This document shows, in pieces, positions 7,254-13,738 of a DNA stretch of 64,000 nt. Position 1 is the stretch's first letter. Each line of letters opens with the position of its first letter. Under the pieces are notes generated by a model that saw only the letters and a list, made by a program, of their open reading frames with translations, was not told the DNA's origin and did not search any database. Both the position numbers and the translations under genes were made by a program. This DNA comes from an uncultured Candidatus Binatia bacterium. GTDB lineage: Bacteria > Desulfobacterota > Binatia > UBA9968 > JAJDTQ01. The stretch spans positions 2,513,001 to 2,577,000 of the forward strand of contig OY282432.1 of NCBI GenBank assembly GCA_958295985.1, in the 5' to 3' direction.

Positions 7254-7535
7254 ATGGAAACGGCAAAGGAAATGCAGGCGAGGGTCGTGGGCAAGGCGGC
7301 TGAGGACTCGGACTTCCGCGCCCGGCTGCTGAGCGATCCGAAGGGGGCGATCGAGCAGGAGTTGGGCGTCACCATTCCTGGGTCCCTGTCGGTCGAGGTC
7401 CACGAAGAGAGCGGCGCGGCTGCGCATCTGGTTCTTCCCCCCGCCAGCAAGCTGAGCGAAAGCGACCTGCAGGCGGTCGCCGGCGGCGCCGTGATGGGCG
7501 ACATAGGGAGAATCTGGAGGGTGCAGGATTGGTAA
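7254..7535 (+). CDS. NHLP-leader RiPP precursor 9
   Basis: 93 residues, starting 38 bases after precursor 8 with ATG 7254 behind AAAGGAGCGAACC. An in-frame upstream start (7209) would add residues with no leader similarity. The core is AVMGDIGRIWRVQDW, with two Trp and terminal Asp-Trp. The complete unrecognised gene follows after 36 bases, so precursors 7-9 and that gene probably form one operon. Confidence 0.9.
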   Translation: METAKEMQARVVGKAAEDSDFRARLLSDPKGAIEQELGVTIPGSLSVEVHEESGAAAHLVLPPASKLSESDLQAVAGGAVMGDIGRIWRVQDW

Positions 7536-7571
7536 TCCCAGGGCCGCCCGGCGGTCCTGCGGACGCGCATC

Positions 7572-8714
7572 ATGACGTCGGACCCGTTTCTCGCAGTTGA
7601 GATGACCGAGCCGGTCTCGCGGTGTGGTACATCAACGCCTGATGAGCGCCGCGCACCGGGGACGGAGCTCGCGGAGGTCTTCCGTCCACTGATACCGCAC
7701 GCTTTGCTCGACGGTCCCGGATGGGATCGGTTGCTGGCCTGTGCCGCGGAGTTGCCTGACGCCGGGTTGGCGACGCCCCTCGGTTGCGAGTTTCGGCTCG
7801 GAGAGGAAACGCCTGCCGCGGACCTGTTCGTGGTGGTCAGACCGGGGAGCCCGCTTGCGCGGCACTTCATCCGCAGGGGCGAAGCCGCGCCTCCGGGCTC
7901 GACGGCCGCGGCGCTGGCCCGGTACCTTGTCGAGATCGGGCAAGCCGGATCTGCATTGCACGGTTGCATCGCCGGGACCATGCTCGAGTACGACCTGGCC
8001 GAGACGCCGGCCGGCCGGCGGCCGGAGCCGGGCGTGTTTCTGAAGGTGCGGCTCGGGGAGGAGCCCGAGCCGCATGACCGCCCGCAGCCCTTGCCGGTCG
8101 CGGCGCTGGCGGACGCGGTCGGCTGGACCGATGATGGCGAGGTGCGGCAGTCGGTGGCGCGGGTGCTGGCGGCGTTGCCGCCGGGCGGCAGGGTCGCCCA
8201 CATCGGAGCGTTACCGGGCCGGGCGCCGCGGGCGGTGCGGCTGGTGGTCCAGGGGCTCGGGCACGACGAGATCGGCAGGGTGCTGGAGCGGTTGGGCCGG
8301 CGCGGGTCGATCGGCCCGGTGACGGAAGTCCTGACCGACCTCGGGGAGGTGTTGCCCCGGTTCCGGCTGGCAGTGGACGTGGCCGCCACGGGGCTGTTGC
8401 CCCGGCTCGGCCTGGAGCTGTATCACGCGGGATCGTGGAGCAACGAACCCGACGGTTGGCTGATCACGGGGCGGAGCGACTGGCGGCCGGTGGTGGAGCG
8501 GCTGGCGCTGCGTGGTTGGTGCCTGGCGGCGAAGGCGCAGGGGCTGCTTCAGTGGTGTGCGCTCGACAAGATGTACGACCGCCGGGGCGTGTTCCTCGTC
8601 TACAAGGGGATCAACCACGTCAAGCTCACGGTCACGGAGGCCGGGGTCGATGCCAAGGCATACGCGGGCATGACCTGCTCCCTCGCGCAGGACCAACCCG
8701 GTTCGGGGTGCTGA
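7572..8714 (+). CDS. Unrecognised RiPP-locus protein, candidate peptide-modifying enzyme (copy F)
   Basis: 380 residues, a clear but diverged paralogue of the protein at 2042-3157. It has the same order of blocks: 'GPGWDRLLA', 'CEFRLGE', 'ADLFVVVRPGSPLARHFIR', 'LEYDLAE', 'GALPGRAPRAVR', 'AVDVAATGLLPRLGLELY', 'GWCLAAKAQGL', 'YKGINHVKL', 'AKAYAGM'. It has about 25 extra N-terminal residues that are not conserved. I do not recognise the family. The invariant charged and aromatic positions (E-x-D in EYDL, K-A-Y near the end, N-H in GINHVK) are candidates for an active site. It lies among METAKEMQ precursors, whereas copies A and C lie beside the MSTKTM precursors, suggesting each copy serves a precursor subfamily. 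No clear ribosome site precedes ATG 7572. Confidence 0.8.
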   Translation: MTSDPFLAVEMTEPVSRCGTSTPDERRAPGTELAEVFRPLIPHALLDGPGWDRLLACAAELPDAGLATPLGCEFRLGEETPAADLFVVVRPGSPLARHFIRRGEAAPPGSTAAALARYLVEIGQAGSALHGCIAGTMLEYDLAETPAGRRPEPGVFLKVRLGEEPEPHDRPQPLPVAALADAVGWTDDGEVRQSVARVLAALPPGGRVAHIGALPGRAPRAVRLVVQGLGHDEIGRVLERLGRRGSIGPVTEVLTDLGEVLPRFRLAVDVAATGLLPRLGLELYHAGSWSNEPDGWLITGRSDWRPVVERLALRGWCLAAKAQGLLQWCALDKMYDRRGVFLVYKGINHVKLTVTEAGVDAKAYAGMTCSLAQDQPGSGC

Positions 8715-8757
8715 CGGCGCGCCCCCGTCGCTCCCGCCCGAGCGAATGCGTGGATGA

Positions 8758-8845
8758 AACGGACGGCCGTGTTCCCCGAAAATTCCTGATTACCTCATTC
8801 TTTGGGCATTTGGTCTTGACATCGGATGATCCGGTATCGTAGGGT
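8758..8845 (+). promoter_or_regulatory. Promoter module of precursor 10
   Basis: TTGACA at 8816-8821, an 18-base spacer and TAGGGT at 8840-8845, preceded by the ACGGACGGCCGTGTTCCCCG block. From this module to the start codon the sequence is nearly the same as upstream of precursor 4. Confidence 0.6.
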
Positions 8846-8900
8846 ACAGGTGATCGTGCGGGGTACGTAACCATAACTCTATTCAAGGAGGAGCAAACCA

Positions 8901-9173
8901 ATGGAAACGGCAAAGGAAATGCAGGCGAAGATCGTGGGCAAGGCGGCTGAGGACTCGGACTTCCGCGCCCGGCTGCTGAGCGATCCGAAGGGGGCGATAG
9001 AGCAGGAGTTGGGCGTCACCATTCCAGCGTCTCTGTCGATCGAGGTTCACGAAGAGAGCGGCGCGACCGCGCATCTGATTCTTCCTCCCGACAGCAAACT
9101 GAGCGAGGGCGAATTGCAGACGGTCGCCGGCGGTTTTGAGAGACATGAGGGGTTCTACAACATTAATTGGTAA
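8901..9173 (+). CDS. NHLP-leader RiPP precursor 10
   Basis: 90 residues, METAKEMQ leader, core FERHEGFYNINW after 'TVAGG', aromatic-rich with a terminal Asn-Trp. The ribosome site is AAGGAGGAGC. It opens the third promoter block, with precursors 11 and 12 following at short spacing. Confidence 0.9.
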   Translation: METAKEMQAKIVGKAAEDSDFRARLLSDPKGAIEQELGVTIPASLSIEVHEESGATAHLILPPDSKLSEGELQTVAGGFERHEGFYNINW

Positions 9174-9238
9174 CGAGTGTAACCAGGTGTAACTCTCGAA
9201 CATCAACGGCAATTCCATTACCCGAAAGGAGCAAACCA

Positions 9239-9526
9239 ATGGAAACGGCAAAGGAAATGCAGGCGAAGATCGTGGGCAAGGCGGCTGAGGACTCGGACTT
9301 CCGCGCCCGGCTGCTGAGCGATCCGAAGGGGGCGATAGAGCAGGAGTTGGGCGTCACCATTCCAGCGTCTCTGTCGGTCGAGGTTCACGAAGAGAGCGAC
9401 GCGGCTGCGCATCTGGTTCTTCCCCCCGACAGCAACCTGAGCGAAGGCGACCTGCAGGCGGTCGGCGGCGGGGGTCAGTCGAGGCTTTTTGGGCAGAATG
9501 TCGACACAGCCATTAGCGACTGGTAA
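9239..9526 (+). CDS. NHLP-leader RiPP precursor 11
   Basis: 95 residues from ATG 9239 behind AAAGGAGC. An upstream in-frame start (9167) is outside the leader family. The leader ends 'AVGGG' and the core is GQSRLFGQNVDTAISDW. The core is recognisably related to that of precursor 12 (shared LFG, VD, SDW), the one case in the array where two cores still look homologous. Confidence 0.9.
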   Translation: METAKEMQAKIVGKAAEDSDFRARLLSDPKGAIEQELGVTIPASLSVEVHEESDAAAHLVLPPDSNLSEGDLQAVGGGGQSRLFGQNVDTAISDW

Positions 9527-9583
9527 TCCCGCGGAGCCGCTCAGCGGTCCAACGGCAATTCCATTACCCGAAAGGAGTGAACC

Positions 9584-9874
9584 ATGGAAACGGCAAAGGA
9601 AATGCAGGCGAGGATCGTGGGCAAGGCGGCCGAGGACGCGGACTTCCGCGCCCGGCTGCTGAGCGATCCGAAGGGGGCGATCGAGCAGGAGTTGGGCGTC
9701 ACCATTCCAGCGTCTCTGTCGATCGAGGTTCACGAAGAGAGCGGCGCGGCTGCGCATCTGGTTCTTCCCACCGACAGCAACCTGGGCGAAGGCGACCTGC
9801 AGGCGGTCGCCGGCGGCAGGGGTCAGGCGATGCTTTTTGGGCGGCCTGTCGACTCAGTCACTAGCGACTGGTAA
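9584..9874 (+). CDS. NHLP-leader RiPP precursor 12
   Basis: 96 residues, core RGQAMLFGRPVDSVTSDW after 'AVAGG'. It differs from precursor 11 by scattered substitutions that keep the terminal Ser-Asp-Trp, and looks like a recent tandem duplicate whose core has begun to diverge. The leader carries LPTDS in place of LPPDS. The ribosome site AAAGGAGTGAACC sits in the same 57-base spacer type as precursor 11. Confidence 0.9.
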   Translation: METAKEMQARIVGKAAEDADFRARLLSDPKGAIEQELGVTIPASLSIEVHEESGAAAHLVLPTDSNLGEGDLQAVAGGRGQAMLFGRPVDSVTSDW

Positions 9875-10028
9875 TCTCGCTGAGTCGCTCAGCGGTCCTG
9901 CAGGCGCGCATCATGGAGTCGAACCGGTCGCCGCTGACGGTGCGTTGCGAGACGGTGTGCAGGCGATGGATCCCGGAGTCACGAGTTTGGGAAAATCATC
10001 AGTTTTACCTCCCTGAAAGGAGAGGAAC

Positions 10029-10358
10029 ATGAACGAGGAAGGGATGACCGCCGGTGAGATGCGCGATCGCTTGATCGAAAAGGCGACCGAGGACGCGGAT
10101 TTCCGCGCCCGGCTGCTCAGCGATCCGAAGGGAACGATCGGGCAGGAGTTGGGCGTCACCATTCCGGCGTCCCTGTCGATCGAGGTTCACGAAGAGAGCG
10201 GCACGACCGTGCATCTGGTTCTTCCTCCCGACAGCAAACTGAGCGAGGGCGAATTGCAGACGGTCGCCGGCGGCACTCGTATCAGCAGTGACGGTAAGCG
10301 TGTCGTTCAACACAATACGCCTGTTTGGGGGGCTTTGACTGAGGAAATGGCGCTGTAG
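10029..10358 (+). CDS. NHLP-leader RiPP precursor 13 (mosaic leader, longest core)
   Basis: 109 residues. The first 20 residues or so (EMRDRLIEKAT) match precursor 14. From 'EDADFRARLLSDPKGTI' to 'TVAGG' the sequence matches the METAKEMQ subfamily, especially precursors 6 and 10, so the gene looks like a recombinant. The core is 27 residues, begins TRISSDGKRVV and contains one internal Trp (TPVWGAL). It does not end in Trp. The ribosome site is GAAAGGAGAGG. The 5' flank 'atcatcagttttac' is shared only with precursor 14. Confidence 0.88.
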   Translation: MNEEGMTAGEMRDRLIEKATEDADFRARLLSDPKGTIGQELGVTIPASLSIEVHEESGTTVHLVLPPDSKLSEGELQTVAGGTRISSDGKRVVQHNTPVWGALTEEMAL

Positions 10359-10445
10359 CGGTCGGGTCGGGGGCGAGCTTCCAGCCGGCGAGTGTCATGG
10401 CTTGGGGGAGATCATCAGTTTTACTTTTCCTGAAAGGAGAGGAAC

Positions 10446-10721
10446 ATGGACGAGAAAAGGATAACCGCCGGTGAGATGCGCGATCGTTTGATCGAAAAGG
10501 CGACTGTGGACGATGTGTTCCGCGCCCGGTTGATGGCGGACCCCAAGGCCGCGATCGAGGCGGAAACAGGCGTGACCGTGCCCTCCGAGTTCACCATCGA
10601 GGTACACGAGGACACCGCGGATACCAGTCACCTGATCCTTCCGCCCTCCGCCGACCTCGGTGAAGCCGATCTGGAGCAGGTCGCCGGAGGCTTTTCCTGG
10701 GCTGACGTGGGATGGCGCTGA
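10446..10721 (+). CDS. NHLP-leader RiPP precursor 14
   Basis: 91 residues and the most divergent leader (ARLMADPKAAIEAETGV, then 'TVPSEFTIEVHED', then 'EQVAGG'). Its mid-section is closer to precursors 1 and 3 than to the METAKEMQ group. The nine-residue core FSWADVGWR has two Trp and ends in Arg. It is the last precursor, convergent with the export operon, whose last stop codon lies 72 bases away. No clear terminator hairpin is visible between them. Confidence 0.88.
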   Translation: MDEKRITAGEMRDRLIEKATVDDVFRARLMADPKAAIEAETGVTVPSEFTIEVHEDTADTSHLILPPSADLGEADLEQVAGGFSWADVGWR

Positions 10722-10792
10722 TGCTTCCGGCCCCGGCTGGACGCCCTCGTTCGTCCGGGCGACGGGGCGTTCGGCCGGCGGGTGTCACTCCA

Positions 10793-13738
10793 CTAGGTCA
10801 TTTGGCGGCGCACCAGGTTGCGGAAGGGGCCGTCGATCTCGATCAGTTCGTTGAACGTGCCGGTCTGGGCCACTTGGCCATCCTGCAGCACGTAGATGCG
10901 GTTGGCCATGCGGATGGTGGACAGGCGGTGGGCCGTCACGAACCGGGTGACGGCAAGTTCGGCCACGTTGTGCATCACTTGCGCCTGGCTCTTGTTGTCG
11001 AGCCAGTTGGTGGCCTCGTCGAGAAACAGGACGCTGGGGTCCCGGACCAGCGCCGCGGCCAGCATGATCCGCTGGATCTGCCCGCCCGAGAAAGCCGCCG
11101 ACTTGTCTCCGGTGACCGTGTACATCTGCATGGGCATGGCGGCGATGTCTTCGTCCACCGAAGCCATGCGGGCCGCCCGCCAGGCGTCCTCCTCGGTGAG
11201 CTCTCCGGACACTCCGATGATGTTTTCGAGCACGGTGCCGGGGTGTAGCGACACGTCCTGCACCACCATGCTGATCCTGCTGCGCACCGCTCGCTTGTTG
11301 AGGCGAGCGAGATCGCGCCCGTCGTAGTAAACGGCCCCCGACATCGGTGTCTCGAGTCCGAGGGCGAGCCGGAACAGGGTGCTCTTGCCCGCCCCGGATT
11401 CTCCGACGATGGCCACGAACTCGCCGGCGCGGGCGTGGATCGAGACGTCCTGCAGGACCAGGGGACCGTCCTCGGAATAACGGAAGCTCACGTGGTCCAC
11501 GTGGAGGTCGCCGCTGAGCTCCGGCGGCGGCTCGCCTTTGGCGCCCGTCTCCGGCTTCGACTCCAGGATCGGAGTCACCTGCTCGTACGCGGGCATGACC
11601 GCGGCGAGCGCGGAAAACGAAATGCCGAGCCTGGCCACCGCCGCATAGAACACCATGAACGCCGCGTAGATGGTGAGGAAGTCCCCGGTGGGAAGGGTCG
11701 CACGGCCGTCGTGCACCGCCGCCGTGAACACCGCTGCCGCGGCCAGCAGGGGCGCGGCAGCCAGGAAGGCGATCAGATGCTCGTCCAGCCTGCCGAGCCG
11801 CATCTCGGTCTGCTTCTGTTCCTGGTAGTTCTGCGCCCACAAGGCGAACCCGATGCCTTCGGATCCGGTGGACCGCAGCTTGCTGAAGCCGTTCAGCAGT
11901 TGCAGCAACCGGCCTGCAAGCTGTCGTGAGATGGTGAGCAGGCGCCGTTGGTGAGGTAGCTGGAGGATGCCGATGGCCGCGGTCACCCCCAGGGAGGACA
12001 GTCCCAGCCCCAGACCGAGCCAGCCGATCTCGGTGTTGTAGACGAACAACAGCACGAACGTCGGCAGGAGGAAGATCACCGACAGGAGAGCGTTGCCGAC
12101 CACGCCTGAGACCTGATCGCGCAGTCCCTGGAAGGCCATGGTGCGCATGGTGAGGTCACCGGATGAGAAGCGGCGAAAGAACCGCTGCGGCAGGCCGAGC
12201 AGCCGGTCCCAGAGCGCCGCGCCCACGCGGGCCGCGGCTACGGCCTCCAGCCGCATCAGGGCCGTTCCCTGGAGGACTTGCAGGAGCCCGGTGAGAATGG
12301 CCAGCAGGACCAGGGACAGCGAGAGCTCCAGGAGTTGCCAGCCGGACCCGCTCGGGATCACGCGGTTCACGAGGGCGCCGAGCAGGATGGGCGGCATCAG
12401 CATCATGAGGCCCACCAGCAGTCCGGCCAGGATGAAGCGCGCCAGGTCCTTGCCGAGCCCGCGGAACGCGAAGCGGAACAGGGCGCCCGAGCGGACCGTT
12501 TCCTCCTGCGGCAACGCGCGGTAGAAGAAGTACGCTTCGGAAGCGAGGTCCCGGGCCAAGTCCCCGTCCACCCGCTCCGAACGGCCCGTCTCCGGGTCGA
12601 TCATCCGGTAACGGCCCGACACGCCCGGAATCAGCGCCACCGGGTTCCCGGACTCGCGCCGGAACGCCAGCATCGCGCCGCTGTCGCCGCGCCACCAACG
12701 GTCGTCGGCAGCGAGCTTGACCTTGCGCGCGCGGACCCCGGACACGCGCTGGATCTCCGTCAGGTCGTGGGTCTCTTCCTCCATTCCCCTCCGGCGGGGT
12801 GGAGCGCGGAACCGAATGCCTTCGTGGCTGCCCACCAGATCCAGGGCGCTCAGCAGGCCCGATCCGTCGTCCCTCTTCTCCACCGGGGAACGGCGCGCCT
12901 TCAGGACGCCGATCAGGTTGTCGCGAGCGCGCTCCTCGCTCCGGCTCTGGCGTTGGACTTGGGCTCGCTGCAAGTTGGCCATGTCCACGAGTATCAGGCG
13001 CCGGTTGAGTTCCTCCACGGACAGCGCCAGTCGATGGAACTCGGCCAGAGCGGAGAACAGCAGGCCATCGGCTTCGAGCGCCGCGGACGTGGTGACGGTC
13101 AGTCGGGAGGGGTGGAACAGCCGTATCCAGCTTTTGACCGACACGGGGATGAAGCCCGGACCGCTGCCGGTGAGCTCGCCGGTGTCGAGGAAAGCCGCGT
13201 TCCCCACCGGTGTCGAGACCCAGAGTACGCCGTGCCGGGTGGACAGCACGTTTTCGGCCACGACCTCGTCGTCCTTGCCCGCGGTCAGGAAGCGCTCGGG
13301 GCGCGGGCGCGGCTCCACCTCCTGGGCGATTGCCGCGGCGACGTCGGTAATCCAGGTATCGACTTGCTCGGTCAGGGGTCCGGCAACCCCGGGGCCGGTC
13401 AAAGCGGTCCGGGGGACGCAGCGGAGCTCGGTGTCGGGGAGCCCCTTGGCGATGTACACCGACATGGAGATATCCTCGTCGTTGTCGACGCCGAAGATCC
13501 ACCTGCCGGCGCCGGCGCGCAGGAGTTGCTTGAAGTCCGATGCCTCCCCGTCCGCAGAACGCTGGACGGCGAATATGTCCATCGCGCCCCTGACCACGTA
13601 CCATACCGTCCCGGGATCGGACAGGAGGACGGGCCGGTTGCCTCCGCCGGTGAACGTCTCGCCCTGCGTGAGCGCGATTTCTTCGAGTCTGCCCAGTGCC
13701 GGCTTCTGCATGTCCCTCGTTCCGTGCTTCCCCTTCAA
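10793..13738 (-). CDS. NHLP-type peptide export ABC transporter, permease/ATPase (ABC2 type)
   Basis: About 980 residues. The N-terminal third is a non-peptidase regulatory region typical of NHLM-type ABC2 exporters (VWYVVRGAMDIFAV suggests a cyclic-nucleotide-binding-like beta fold). A six-helix ABC membrane domain lies at roughly 430-700 and a C-terminal nucleotide-binding domain has Walker A GESGAGKST, signature FSGGQ, Walker B LFLDEAT and switch His in VTAHRLS. There is no C39 peptidase. The listed start is TTG 13738, which overlaps the upstream gene's stop (TTGA) and has GGAG 5 bases before it. ATG 13711 (MQKPALG) is the main alternative. With the next two genes it forms the secretion operon for the precursors. 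Confidence 0.9.
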   Translation of the reverse strand: MKGKHGTRDMQKPALGRLEEIALTQGETFTGGGNRPVLLSDPGTVWYVVRGAMDIFAVQRSADGEASDFKQLLRAGAGRWIFGVDNDEDISMSVYIAKGLPDTELRCVPRTALTGPGVAGPLTEQVDTWITDVAAAIAQEVEPRPRPERFLTAGKDDEVVAENVLSTRHGVLWVSTPVGNAAFLDTGELTGSGPGFIPVSVKSWIRLFHPSRLTVTTSAALEADGLLFSALAEFHRLALSVEELNRRLILVDMANLQRAQVQRQSRSEERARDNLIGVLKARRSPVEKRDDGSGLLSALDLVGSHEGIRFRAPPRRRGMEEETHDLTEIQRVSGVRARKVKLAADDRWWRGDSGAMLAFRRESGNPVALIPGVSGRYRMIDPETGRSERVDGDLARDLASEAYFFYRALPQEETVRSGALFRFAFRGLGKDLARFILAGLLVGLMMLMPPILLGALVNRVIPSGSGWQLLELSLSLVLLAILTGLLQVLQGTALMRLEAVAAARVGAALWDRLLGLPQRFFRRFSSGDLTMRTMAFQGLRDQVSGVVGNALLSVIFLLPTFVLLFVYNTEIGWLGLGLGLSSLGVTAAIGILQLPHQRRLLTISRQLAGRLLQLLNGFSKLRSTGSEGIGFALWAQNYQEQKQTEMRLGRLDEHLIAFLAAAPLLAAAAVFTAAVHDGRATLPTGDFLTIYAAFMVFYAAVARLGISFSALAAVMPAYEQVTPILESKPETGAKGEPPPELSGDLHVDHVSFRYSEDGPLVLQDVSIHARAGEFVAIVGESGAGKSTLFRLALGLETPMSGAVYYDGRDLARLNKRAVRSRISMVVQDVSLHPGTVLENIIGVSGELTEEDAWRAARMASVDEDIAAMPMQMYTVTGDKSAAFSGGQIQRIMLAAALVRDPSVLFLDEATNWLDNKSQAQVMHNVAELAVTRFVTAHRLSTIRMANRIYVLQDGQVAQTGTFNELIEIDGPFRNLVRRQMT

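Noticed and set aside
628-10721. Lanthipeptide, thiopeptide or sactipeptide assignment
   Set aside because: Cores have no Cys, and no LanM, YcaO or radical-SAM gene is in the window. Only the leader and exporter types are shared with those classes.
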